Of a DNA stretch of 64,000 nucleotides, positions 1 through 11,937 are shown piece by piece. The translations under genes and the position numbers were made by a program. Within the stretch, counting starts at the first letter, position 1. Each line of letters starts with the position of its first letter. Location of the stretch: positions 10,479,557 through 10,543,556 of the forward strand of contig NC_092320.1 of NCBI RefSeq assembly GCF_036785885.1. The letters are read 5' to 3'. Source of the DNA: Coffea arabica. Its lineage: Eukaryota > Streptophyta > Magnoliopsida > Gentianales > Rubiaceae. The notes beneath the pieces were generated by a model. The model was not told the DNA's origin and did not search any database. It saw only the letters and a list, made by a program, of their open reading frames with translations.

Positions 1-373
1 TTTTCCCCCGCCCCCCTTTTTTACACCCTCGCCTTCCAAAACTAACCCTCAAACGTAGTCGAATTTATATAATCACGCCAACATAACCCCAACCGTAAAA
101 GGCTCACGCTTTCAACCCCTCTCAGGGTCTAGTCTGTACAACCCGCCGCCTCACTGTCACCGGTCACTTCTTCTGTCGTCACCGCCAGGATGCAAACTGC
201 TACTATTACTGACAGACGTCCCCAGACGATGCCATTTCATGGTATTCAGCAAAACCGTAGCCCAGAGCCATCCCAACCTGTAAATTTTCCCCAAGTTTAG
301 ACTATCAGCTGAAGTTTTCGAAGTCCCCAAATTACACAACGACCACAAAAAATCAAACCGAATTCAAGAAAGC
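1..373. other. 5' flank of the CCCH zinc-finger gene
   Basis: No gene is visible here. The stretch starts with C and T runs and leads into the first ATG of the CCCH gene. It probably holds that gene's promoter and 5' leader, but no clear TATA box could be placed. A short minus-strand reading frame at 157-348 has no recognisable content. Confidence 0.4.
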
Positions 374-3300
374 ATGGAGAATTCAGGTTTTGGGACTACC
401 CGGGACCATCTCTTTACTTTCCCACCTCATTCCAATCGGCTGCGGCGCCGGCCCCTCCAGAGCCAAACCTACCGTACCTTGCTTTCCATCTTATCGCATT
501 GCAATGCCCTCCAATCTTTTCCGCAACCCCAAGTACCGGGTAATTTCATTTCTCTCTGATGTATTTTGCTTTTATAAGTGGCTGTTTTTCTACCGCATAA
601 ATGTCAGAGAATACAATAGTAAGGTAAAGCAAGGCCTTTGCTTAGCGAATTCTGATAAGCTGGTAATCATGGAAAAAACTATAGAATTGATATCATAAAG
701 TAGAGATGCAAGCTGGGAGTAACGAGGAGATGGAAATTTTCAAGTTATGCTTTGCCCATTCATACTGCTTGTGACATACGCTTCCCAGGATTTAAGTTTC
801 AACTTTTCCGCCCGTGTTCATTCAAATCTACCGAGAGTCCAATTTCAGTCGGTTTCTTTTTTTTTTTTTTTTTTTTAATTCCAGTTTCTTCAAGATTTCA
901 TGATCCCAAGATTTGTTATTTGCATGAGATAACCGAAAGGAATGTTTAGAATGATTGATTTCCTTACTTAAATTTGCTAATTATAATTAACAAAGCATGG
1001 TTTTCATTGTTCCCGTTCTCCTCACAAGATGACAATGACGACATTGACTCCAATAAATCAGGAGAAGAGGCTGAACACGAGTCATTAGTCAACCACAATG
1101 GTATGGATTTGGAGATGTCATTAGTCCAACAAAAGTCACCCTTCAATGAGACTAAAGAAGTTCATGGCTTTCAGGATGGAGGGGCTGATACACTGAATGA
1201 AGTAGATGGGTTAGATCCTACAGATATAAAAGTCCAAGGGAAGGAGACGGTCACGCAAGACAATAATGTTAACCTTGTGGACTCTTCCGTTGTTAATAAC
1301 CAGACTTGTGAAGTTCCTCATGAAAAAGATATATGCAACGTCGTGGACTTTCATAGGGAATTCAGTCCTAGAAGAGAGCTTAATGTATTTAATGAACCAT
1401 TTATTAAGGAGGTTCCTGAAACTGTGAGTTCATCTGTTGACATTGATGGGATTGCGGATATGTCAATACCTGTTGAAAGCAATGATGCGATGAACCCTAC
1501 CATGGAGGGGCATTTGCCAAAAGGACTTGAGCATGAATTGCATCTGAAACAGAAAGAATTGGAGAAACTTGTATCTACATCTGGTAACTTGGACTTGTCC
1601 TTTGGTGCCATTGAAGATGATGAGATTGAAGAAGGGGAAATTTCAGGGGAAATTAGTGAGGAAATGGATTTATTATATGAAGATGCTGTATCATTGGAGG
1701 AGAAGAAGTCAGGTAAGGTGCAGATTTCTGAACATACTGATAAAGAAGCATTCACTGGTGATGATGGAGATGCAAGACTGGGGGATTGTGATACGAGAAG
1801 TTCTATGTTTTTGGACACAGTTGATTCAGAAACAGAAGGTTTCAGAAAAGAGCATACAAGTGCTGAAGTTTTTTCTCACAGCGAAGAAACTGCAACTAAA
1901 ACTTTAGATGGTTATGATGCTTCTCTGGAGATTGGATTGACTGCAGAGCAAGTTTCAGGAGTCAATAAGACAGATCATCCAGCAATTTCTCTAGAAAACT
2001 TATCTCAGCATGGACTAATGCATGAAGATACAGCTGAAAATAAAAGTTCTGTGGATGCCAAAAGGGTAAGGAAAATTCATAAGGACTATATGCTTCAGAC
2101 GTCCTTGATCACATATTTTGTGGATTTTTTGTGTAGAAGTCTCTGGTCCGAAGTTATTAATTGCTGCATTTGGACTTCTTTGCGTGTGACCTGTTGTGTG
2201 TCTTCAGATTATCATGGTTAACTTTGTCCGTACTACCAGCAAATTAACTTGCTTGAGCTTCCATTCTGTTTTTTCTGAACATTTTGATTCGGTAATTTCA
2301 TTCTTACTACTAATTTTTAGACAGGGCATTATTTTTCAATTTTATTGTTGCTTTTGAAGAATGTAGCATTTCTTTATAAGAATAGTAAAATATTGGTTTA
2401 GACCTTCATTTGCATTAGAATCATTACGAGTAATTGAGATAAATTGTTTCTTATGATAAATCATGACAGGTGATACTGTTTGTGATTGTTCGATTTTAGC
2501 TTTGAGACCTCCCTTGAAATCAAATGATTGTAACTGGAATTATTCTGGATATGTTCATGGAAGGCTTCTAAAAAGTACCAGAATCTTTTTTCTGCTTGTT
2601 TCTTAATCTTTCGTGATGTTGAGTTCTGGCCAATGGTTAAAAAGAAAGAAAGATAAAGGAGATGTTGGAATAATTTTACTGTCTTCCATGACACGCTAAT
2701 AGCTAGTTTCTAGGTAGCTCAGATCACGATGTAAATAAAATGTCAAGGATGTCACCAGCATGTTATCTAAATAAACTCAATATAGCTTCCCACTTGATGC
2801 TTATGTAATGCTTACGACAGCTATTTTGATTTGCTGTTGATTGCAGGAAGCTAGTGTTGGCAAAAAGAAAAGGAAAAAGGGTCCTTTAACCAAAGAAAGA
2901 AGAGAAAAGAAAAAGGTATACTTATATCAGTTATAGTAGGCTTTGGGATCATTAGCTGCTCCTTGTGAGGATGATTTGTCGGTAATGTTATTTCCATTTT
3001 CTTTAGTTGACTCATTTACACCGCTCCATGATGCAGAAAAAAGAAAGGATTAAACGAGCAGCAAAGAATAGAGAGCTTGGTGTTAAAAGGTTGAAGCTAC
3101 AACCACTGTCGAAACCCAAGACAGTGACATATTGCCGCCATTATCTCAATGGCAGATGTCAAGAGGTTGTATGAGGTTCCATACTCTGATTTGCTCTGTT
3201 TACCATGTTTAATTGACTAATCTTTGATTACCTATATTCTTGCTTTTGGTTTTTACAGGGCGAGAAGTGCAAATTTTCACATGATACAACGCCCTTGACA

Positions 3301-5302
3301 AAATCTAAGGTTTGCTCATTTGCTCTATATCTTCATAGTGCATAACAATGTCACAACAGCAATCATGAGTGCCTGTTGCATTTATATCTCATCTTGTACT
3401 GCCAGTACTATCAATGGATGCATTGTCTTTTCCATATTCTCATGTTCATCAAAATTGTAGCTCCCCTCATTGTTATTATTGGCCATTACGATTTTAAGAA
3501 GTATAAAAATTAGTTTATGGCATCTATCATTTGAGGTGCTTCTTCTATGAACCTCATGCTTAGTAGCTGTATTTTCTGCTCCATAAGCACTAGACTTCAA
3601 TTGGTGAATTTTTTGCTTTTATGTTTGTCTCTAAACAACTATTGTGTTTTTTGAAAGCTTTCGAACACCTTTATTTAATCTAGAAATCAAATTGAACTGT
3701 TGGTAAACTTTAAATTCCAAGTGACAATTTAGGATTGTCATTGGACTTTGTTGTTGTTCAGTGTAAAACTTAGTGAAACACATATAGTGAATAAAGTCAT
3801 ATGAATAATTCAATAAACCTCTGCACCTTTGCATGTTGTGCCTTTCATGTTGATGTTAGAATTTTAAAGCTTCTTTTCTTATTTATTTTTGTTTCTACTT
3901 TTTACCTTTCTGATTAAAAAAATTGTTATATAATCCTGTAAATTGTAGCTGATTTAGAAGTTGTACTCTTTTACGAGCAACCATGTTGAATCTCTTTTTT
4001 TTTTTTGGATGATTTTACTGCTGCAGCCATGCTCCTACTTTGCACGACATTCTTGCATGAAAGGGGACAACTGCCCGTTTGATCATCAACTGTCCAAGTA
4101 TCCTTGCAACAATATTGTAACCAATGGCTTTTGCAGCAGAGGCGCTGGTTGTTTGTTTTCGCATGAGGTAATGCTTCCTGCTATGCTTTTTTATGTTGTC
4201 TTTGTATTCTCTTTATTCTTCAATACTTTCACTGCATCTGGCCAGAACTAATTTTTTCCAGCATATGATGTCCTATTTGCTGGAATTACTTCAGATTTCC
4301 GCTAAGGATGGTTCTCTGCCAAGTTCAAATGTTACGAAGCCTGAATCCAAGTCTCCAACCCTGGTGAGCAAGACAATCTCTAAGAAACAGGTGAATCACC
4401 AAGGTGTCCCTCATCAGCATGCTGATGCCAAGTTCTCCGTAATGGCAAACTTTTCTGGTAAGAGTACAGAGAAGAAAGCGTCAGAGCATCTAGATAGACC
4501 TTCTGCTCAGACACCAAAAGGAATCTGCTTCATTTCGCATGTGAGATCGCCACCAGGTGATAGCAGTAAGCATAAACAAGCTGTTCCACATCTTAAAGGA
4601 GACAATAGTGAGAAAGTCAGCTATAGCATGACTAGGAACCTTGAAGACAGCATTCAGAAGTCGAATGACCTAGCCAAGGGTGCGCCTTCAAAGATGCCAA
4701 GGGGAATAAACTTTCTGTCGTTTGGCAAACGTCCTTTGGATGAGTCTCTTAATAGGGATGGGGTCAGTGAATCATTGTTAGGGCAGGTAAGTAAAAGCAA
4801 GTTAGTTGACTCGCCTTTGAAAAGTGAAGTTCACATCAAAATTGACAATCAAGCTGCCCAAAGCAGTGCAGACTTAGAGTTAAAAGTGAATAAAACAGCA
4901 AACATAGTTTCACCTTCGTCCATGCCTCAGGCCATGAAGTTTCTTTCATATGGAAAAACTCCAGTAGACAATCCTACGGCTATTAGCCAACATGACACAC
5001 TTCGCTGCATTGTTAACATGGGTCTGCCATTGGTCCAACGGAAGGAATATGCACTTGATGGACTCAAATTCTTCCCTGCAATGCCGCAAAGGTCAGCATC
5101 TTCTTCCCAGCCATTCGATCAATCATTGGATCAACCAAGCGCTGGAGGAATGTTAAGCTTTTCAAAGACATCACTCCTGCTGAATGCACCAACCTCGGTA
5201 CAGAAAGCCCTCCGGTCAACCTTGGCATTTGCAGCTAAGTTGGATTCTGAAATTAAGTTGAACCAGTCTCTCGATACCCCGTCTGACATGAACAAAACAT
5301 GA
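374..5302 (+). CDS. CCCH-type zinc finger protein, C3H65/EMB1789-like (7 exons)
   Basis: Seven exons join in frame to 866 residues: 374-539, 1029-2065, 2847-2915, 3037-3165, 3259-3309, 4027-4167 and 4295-5302. Exons 4-6 encode three tandem CCCH fingers: C-x7-C-x5-C-x3-H (CRHYLNGRC...FSH), C-x7-C-x5-C-x3-H (CSYFARHSC...FDH) and C-x8-C-x5-C-x3-H (CNNIVTNGFC...FSH). Lys/Arg-rich segments in exons 3-4 precede them. Exon 2 encodes a long acidic, probably disordered region with an EEGEISGE stretch. The C-terminal exon repeats a short motif of the form GI-x-FLS-x-GK-x-P. Closely spaced CCCH fingers of this type usually bind RNA in the nucleus. Arabidopsis C3H65 (EMB1789) is the best match I recall, and it is needed for embryo development. 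That assignment is inference from the finger triplet. The acceptor of the last exon is uncertain, because 4262 and 4295 are both in frame. Confidence 0.85.
4505..5180 (+). other. Short linear motif repeated in the CCCH protein C-terminus
   Basis: The last exon encodes three related segments: PKGICFISHVRSP (about 4513), MPRGINFLSFGKRPLD (about 4693) and MPQAMKFLSYGKTPVD (about 4922). A weaker fourth, GMLSFSKTSLL, lies near 5147. The core reads G-[IM]-x-F-[LI]-S-x-G-K-x-P. The spacing is irregular and the DNA has diverged, which suggests conserved binding motifs in disordered sequence and not a recent duplication. Confidence 0.6.
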
Positions 5303-7190
5303 CAGGTCAACGTTCAGAGGATAAATTGTTGGAAGCCTCTGAGACTCTGGACTTAATGCTGAATTGCATCAGTCACTGAACAGTGAATTGAGGACAACCA
5401 GTCAAATGCAACTTCAATTTATGCATAATTCTCTGCACAGATTACTGGTTTTTGCAGTTATTCCTGCAGTAAAAATGTTCAATTGTTTCCAGAGAGCTGC
5501 TGCTCTATTTAGTCTCCAAGGATTTTGGCTGTTTGTAGCACTAAGCTGCAAGCTACTCAAAATGATAGCTGACCTCTCTCCTCTGTTGTGTTACTTGGTA
5601 TGTTGCTTGGCTTTTCTTATCCTTCTTCTCTCCTGATGTTTATATATCATAAAGCCAAGAGTAGAATGGATTTGATGAAAACCAACTTGCTGTTACTAAA
5701 ATAAAATCTTTCGAGGCTTGAAAGGTTAACGCTAGGACCACTGTTATCGGTTTTTGCTTTTGGTGGAAGCTAAGTGTGACTCTCTGTTGTTGTTTATTAT
5801 ATGCTAATTGTAGATGTACATCCACAACTTTAATAAAATAATTCAATAAACATTTTTTACCGTTCAAGAAGTTCATTTTCTGATGGAAAGCGAGAAGTCT
5901 AGCCTAGTGCTTTTCTGTCTACTTTTACAGAACAAGATCTACTGCCTGCTGTCTTACCTTTGAATCAAAATTCATTTAGTTTTATCATGGTTTCAATAGG
6001 TAATTCCAGAGGCTTTTTTTATATTTAGTTTTTGTTCAATCTAGAGATTATTCCTGGAGTTTGAATTGTGGATTATGTACTATTTGGCATCTTCTTCAGT
6101 GTAGAAACTGTAAAATTCAAAGCAAGTAGCTAACATGCTTGATTGGGTTTGTTTTAGACATTTAGTATCTAGAGGCTAAATCTTTTTTTTTTTTTTTTGC
6201 CCCCCCCCCCCCTTGTTTAAGGGGTCATGGATGTGCAAATTTTTGAAATTAGTATTTACTTAATGTCATTATGCTAAGGGTGGGAAGTAAAGCTTGGAAT
6301 TTTTTCCCTTCTATCTAGGTGTACTCGTAGTTTAAACGTAATCTGTTCCAATGCTTCTTCAGGTGAAACTACAGGTTGTTTGTTTCTTGATATGGCTGCT
6401 TGATGATGCTTTCTCATATTGCACAAACGAACAATTTCCCAACCTGCAGGGCGAGCCAATGCTGAGGTGCAAATGAAGGCCAAAGACAACTGTGCTCAGC
6501 AGGTAGATGGTAGGTAGATATCAGGGATTTCATAGACAAAGAAGCATTTTGCTAATGGCCAATGCACTCTTGCTGCAGCTTTGTTGAATCAAGCCAGCTG
6601 ATGAATCAAATATTTGAAGTCTTGGTAAATGGTAGGCAACTAAGAGGACAAGCAGGCTTCGGGTGAAAGATTGCAAATATCTCAAAGAATTCCATGATGC
6701 GGGGGAAGAATACTGATATTAAGAAGTTTGCCATGAGTTAACATGTTCTCTTCTTTTCCTTGGCCCCAACGACGTCTCTAATGGATCAATTCGCGGCTCA
6801 ACGTTTTGAGGTTCACCAGCCTATTTGCACCTTTGAGGATTAATGGTACATTAAGCTTGGCTGCTGAACCCATATGCAATATTGACCGTTAAATGATTTC
6901 ACTAGATGATGTTTCAGACTTGAGGATGATACTCGGATAGGAACTTTATAGTATACTCGCCTTGTAAATTCGTAGCAGAAGAAGATGCTTGCCTCTGCCA
7001 TTCCGGATTCCCATTTGAGCAAGGAGCATTTTGACATGGACAGACGAGATACATATATTTTATTCTCCAAGAAAAGAGAGATAAATTTTAGAGTGAATTT
7101 CCTTTTAGCCCCTTTGTGTGCAGTTTTGGCACTTGGTCCCATATTTTTTGCAGTCCTCCTTTTCTCTTTTTTTTTTTTTTTTTTGTTGAA
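5303..7190. other. 3' flank of the CCCH gene
   Basis: No further coding region is supported. The first few hundred bases after the TGA probably form the 3' UTR. Splice-like signals further on (for example a CAG/GG junction near 6450) could mark an intron-containing UTR, but I cannot show it. A run of 16 T, one G and 13 C lies at 6183-6212. Short reading frames here have no recognisable content. Confidence 0.35.
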
Positions 7191-7341
7191 ATGATAGAAT
7201 TGTATTGATTTACTAAAAGTATATACAGTGCGAGCAACGACTCGATACTTATATTGTACTATTAGCACAGTAGATTGGAATTGACTCATTCTACATCTTG
7301 ATGATTGCTCAATGTTTGAGCACTAAATTAAATAACGACAA

Positions 7342-7344
<3 letters not shown>

Positions 7345-7384
<40 letters not shown>
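7345..7384. repeat. (AT)n microsatellite
   Basis: Forty bases of uninterrupted AT dinucleotides between the CCCH and HSF genes. Confidence 0.95.
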
Positions 7385-7386
<2 letters not shown>

Positions 7387-7990
7387 TTGACAGAGTGGTG
7401 GTGATGGTGGTGCATTAATAAGTAACAACCCTGAAACGTCATGAACAACCCCATGCAATTGCAGCATTTGCAGTGCTTTGATTAGAAATGGAGCCATCAG
7501 TCCAGTACTATTGCTTGACAGTGTCTTGATGGAAGAGATCTCCAGACTTGAAATAGATTTTCAGATTATTAGCACGGTCTCCTTTGTTCTTCGTGGTAGT
7601 CATCAATGTCCTCTTTACATGGCGACTTTAGCTGAAACGTGGAATAAGCAGTCAGTCTGGAGAAAATTCCAAGTATCTGAATCGGTTAGCGTTAGTTAAT
7701 AAGCGGGTTTGGTTTGACCAAATGTTCTTCAGTGAATTTGGAACTTGTTTCAGTACGCTATCGAACAAACACAACTCCTCTCCCGCCCTCGACAAGAATG
7801 GACTTGGCTTTTGGGAACTAAAGGTCAAGCGTGAGAATACGTACCCCCTCATCCACATCAATACATCTAAATATCTAATGTACCTTGGGCCGGCCCAGCG
7901 GCGATGTTGATAAAAGAGCACAATGTTCTTCTGCCCATTAAAAAAAAAGAATTTTTTTTAAGCATATATTTTTTTTTTGGATAAATCATA

Positions 7991-8105
7991 TATACACTGA
8001 TAGCGGTTGGATATACGGCATATACGTAAAATTTGCGTTTCAAATTCAAATTCGAATTATGTGCGATGCATCTAATGGTGAAAGTGTATATACTGTCAGT
8101 GTATA
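7991..8105. mobile_element. Short MITE with TATACACTGATAG termini
   Basis: The left end reads TATACACTGATAG and the right end reads CTGTCAGTGTATA, which is its inverse with one mismatch. They enclose about 115 bp of non-coding AT-rich sequence. The size and ends fit a miniature inverted-repeat element. I could not identify a clear target-site duplication, so the superfamily is open. Confidence 0.5.
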
Positions 8106-8166
8106 AAAGAAGATTAATCATTTTCATTTTAGTCACACGGTAGCGATCTACACTTCCACTTATTCC

Positions 8167-8340
8167 TACATTATATAACAGAGGACAGATCCAACTGGAT
8201 CATTGGAAATCAGAAACAGCTAAATCACCTCTAGATTAGACAATCCACGCTTACATCTAACCTTACATTATGAGAAAGGGGACAGATCCAACTGAATCAT
8301 CGGAAATCGGAGGCAACTAAACTACCTTTAAATCAAATAA
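8167..8340. repeat. Diverged tandem repeat, about 97 bp period
   Basis: The segment starting TACATTATATAACAG at 8167 recurs at 8264 as TACATTATGAGAAAG. Both copies carry GACAGATCCAACTG followed by ATCAT-GGAAATC. The two copies differ at many positions, so the duplication is old. Confidence 0.6.
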
Positions 8341-8440
8341 GTGCTAAAAAAAAAAATTTGAAGAACGCACGTAGAGTCACAATTGACAATTGACGAGAGA
8401 CGAGTTTGGAAATGTTGGCATTATACCAACCAAAGATCTC

Positions 8441-11400
8441 AAGTGCACTTTTTTTTTTTGGGAGGGGGGGGGGGGGTGGTGTACCGAGAGGGGAAATGGA
8501 GGCTCTGAGAGCCTGAGATAAAATAAATGCCATCATGCTGTCAAATGCACCAGAGTGCGCTCTACCGACATGAGAAGGAGGCGAGTCTATAGCACTATAT
8601 AAAAGAAAAACGTACATATCCTTATTCTTGAGACATTTTATTATAAGATGTTTAGCCATCCGAATCGAGTTGTTTTAGGTGTAGGAGATAATTGTACCCG
8701 AGACTGGAGAATACAAGTGCAATACGATCATGAGTTTCTACACGGAATAGCGTCGTTGTGCTGACAAATCGGGCTTCCAGGAACTGTAATCATCGTGACG
8801 CCTTAAATAAATATGTAGTTCTCTTTTTCTTTGTATTATTTTTTTTTTCATGAACGGATAAACTTGATGGTCTTCACTCTTCATTGAGAACAGACAAGGA
8901 GCGAGCAAAGCTTCTTGAAGCGTGTCAAGATTGGATGCTGGCCAAGGGGCTGTGCACCTTGTTTCAATCAAAAGTCGGCGAGTCAATGAACCTTGCACGC
9001 GAATTCTACTCATGAATCCGTCCCTGTTAACTCCGGTCTGTTTCTCTAAAATTAGTGACATATTCCTGTTTTTTTTTTAAAAAAAAAAGTAATTATAATT
9101 GTTATCTAAAAGGCGCGGTGATAAAAGCCCATTGAGAGATCAAAGACAAGAGATAAAAGGCCCAAGTTTCCAGCTGAATATAAAAAGAAAAAAAGCCCGT
9201 AGTGAACATCAGCCAGCCAGCCAGCCAGCAGTGCATTTCAAGCGGTGGCCCATCCGCCAATCCCACGCGTCCATCTCCCTTAAACGGTGGACCGGCAACC
9301 CACACTCCCTGAAGCTTGCCACGTCACATGGTGGCAGCAGACAAAAAAGCGGATGGGTGACGGTGACGTAGCGGGCCTCGGTCCTTAATCAATTTTGCAA
9401 GGCCCAATTAAGCGGTTAAGGTTGTGGCCTGGTGTAGCGTAGCGTGGCGTGGCTGGCTGCTGCAACCAAAAAAGATTTTCTTCTTTTCTAACTTTTTTAT
9501 AGTACTATTTATATTTTTTTTGACAGGACTTTCTTCGGTTATTGTGTCGTCCCGTCCCTTTTGAAATGGATATTTTAGTTTGTCTCAACTCTTTTCGCCT
9601 GCAAAAGAACAACAGAAATGCATGTTCATTGTAGCCCCCCCCCTTCCCCAAAAAAAAAAAAAAAAAATCAGCTCTTTCGTGCTAGCTTATCTAAAATGTT
9701 ATCATTTTGATTCATGATCAAATCGCAATGCTTACCAGTTTATTTAAAAGTCAATAACCTATAATAGACATTTGGAAAATTCGCATGTCTAATGATTCTC
9801 TTGCCAATAAGTCAAAAAAAGAAATAGCCAAAGAGACAGAAAACCTGAAGGCCATTCATTATTCACGGGGGACTTTTTAAAAGTGAAAAATACAGAGTTC
9901 TTTTGAATTGTTATTTTTATAAAAATATGTATTGTAATGATTTGATATATATATATATATAATTAAAAAATACATTCTCATGAAATATACTTTTTTTTTT
10001 TTTTTTTTAGAGAAAATAGCAATCCAAACATATTTCTGGCGCTCAACCAAAATTACCCTGAATATGATTTGTGATTCGTCCAATATTTTTCTGTGTCCGA
10101 CACCACTTGGCAGCCTGCTATGTGATTTGGCCGCCCCTCGGGAACGGGGAAGTATGACCACTAGCGGCAAGACATGAAAACCGGGACTTGTTGCAGCTTC
10201 TGACAAATTGCAATATCAGCCCCCCACCTCCCCAAAATTTAGGGGAAGAAACCTCAATTTGAAGCTTTATACGATTTCTTCTCTCTCCAATATCCTTTAA
10301 TCCTTCGTGTGTACTGTGCTTTAGTTGCCACCTACTTAGCTTACGTATTGGCTTCTATGCAAGTGATTTATACCCTTCTCCTGCATCTCAATTTATTAAA
10401 TTATTTTGTTTAATTGCATGCACTTACATTTCTCCCTTCTCCCTGCACGTTATACATTTTCTTGATTTAATTATTCTTTTCAAAAAACTAATTACTTGGC
10501 ATCTTCTTAAAGACATCCCATTAATTGTAATACTCGTAAAACAAAAAATTCGTTCATATTGAGTCAAATGATTGAAATGCTCATCATCTCGAGTTCTTGG
10601 TTATGGAAAAAAAAAATACTTGGGAGGTGATTGAGGTGACAGACTATTAAGTTAATAACATTAAAAAAAAAGGGTATCGAGATATGAACATAAATTGTTG
10701 TTTATAGATTATTTCCCTTTCTGTTGATTGTTCTTTTATATTGGGGACAGTGTCATGTATTAGAGATCTATGTGAATTAATTACTGTCATGATCCTATAA
10801 GCAAAGTGTGTTGTTGGTGTCTTGTGATTGAAATATGAAATAAGCTTTTGTCAATTACAAATGAATTGGGCAGTTTTTGGGATTGTTATCTCAAGGTTGA
10901 TAATAAATACTATCAATTGACATAGACCAAATGGTAAATAAAAAATTTTTATAAGCATAGAAGTTTGGTTTTTAAATTCATAAGATGCTAAAGAGCTATA
11001 AATCTCTGCGTACCTCGTTGTTGATAATTAAATACCGAGAGGAGGTTGTTAAAAAAGAAGAAAAAAAATTGAAAGGAGGTGGAGTACATTGTACAAGGAC
11101 TCGATGCTGGAATACCCATTTAAATCCCAAACATAAACACGAAAATCATAAAATAAGAAACACCATCATCTTCCTGATTTAAAGGACTGGGAATAGCCTG
11201 GCAAATTAAAGAAATTTCATGAGCGGATCTTACAAAAAAATTCCAAACAAGGGTAATGTTTATCATAAGTATATTTGTCTTAAGTACGTAATCTGTCACT
11301 CTAGCTAAGTTTATTATACATTACAAATCATCGTATAAATCAAACATTTGATTAGGAGAAACCTCAAGGAAGGTAGATTATTCCTAATTCAAGATCATCA

Positions 11401-11500
11401 ATGTCGGGAAAATCCCCGGCTTCACAGCACCCTACAGAAATTAAGAGGGGAAGCAACAGAAAAAGTGACCCCTGCGTGAGCAGCAAGGGTGGGGGGTCAG
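8441..11500. other. Intergenic region without a supported gene
   Basis: Mostly AT-rich sequence. There is a T/G homopolymer junction near 8450-8476 and a C/A junction near 9634-9667. A more GC-rich island at about 9100-9450 has a CCAG tetranucleotide run (about 9210-9231) and two ACGT-core motifs: CACGTCA near 9320 and TGACGTAG near 9363. No exon, tRNA or transposon could be assigned. Confidence 0.35.
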
Positions 11501-11503
11501 AAT

Positions 11504-11516
11504 GAAGTTTCTAGAA
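11504..11516 (+). promoter_or_regulatory. Perfect three-unit heat shock element upstream of the HSF gene
   Basis: The sequence GAAGTTTCTAGAA has the units GAA, TTC and GAA at exact 5 bp spacing, which is the canonical trimeric HSF binding site. It lies 422 bp upstream of the HSF start codon and in front of the 5' leader. This suggests that heat stress factors, possibly including this gene's own product, induce the gene. Binding is inferred. Confidence 0.7.
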
Positions 11517-11937
11517 AATAGAGGGACTGAGCAATGTGTGTGCGCTTTTCAAAGCTACAAATGGCAAAATTTGGTGCGACCACTGTCAACTCATATCCAC
11601 ATCTGGCCGATTTTGTCACAGCGCACCACGCCGCCCAGTTCCTCGCCAAACAACCCCCACACCCCTTTCCCTCTTACACACTATAACTACAGCCGTTCCT
11701 CTAGCGCTATGCCATTCTATACCTTGCTTCATACGATAAGTACTGCTCTAGGCTTCTAATCCAATACTAGCACTGTCTGTGCCGCCACAATTTTTCACAG
11801 GCCCCTTTGCTGGCCCCGAGTTTCTTGGTCCCTTTCCCCTTAATGTCTTATCTCTCATCTACTTGTCAATCTCCTCTTACCATTCTCGTTCAACATTGTC
11901 AGTAAAACCCAGTTTCAAAGATTTAATCGTTCTTCCG

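Noticed and set aside
1351-1818. 155-codon minus-strand reading frame
   Set aside because: Antisense to exon 2 of the CCCH gene; its Ser-rich content mirrors the acidic coding strand.
11779-11937. N-terminal extension of the HSF frame
   Set aside because: It would need a GTG start and lacks HSF-like sequence; the ATG at 11938 fits the family.
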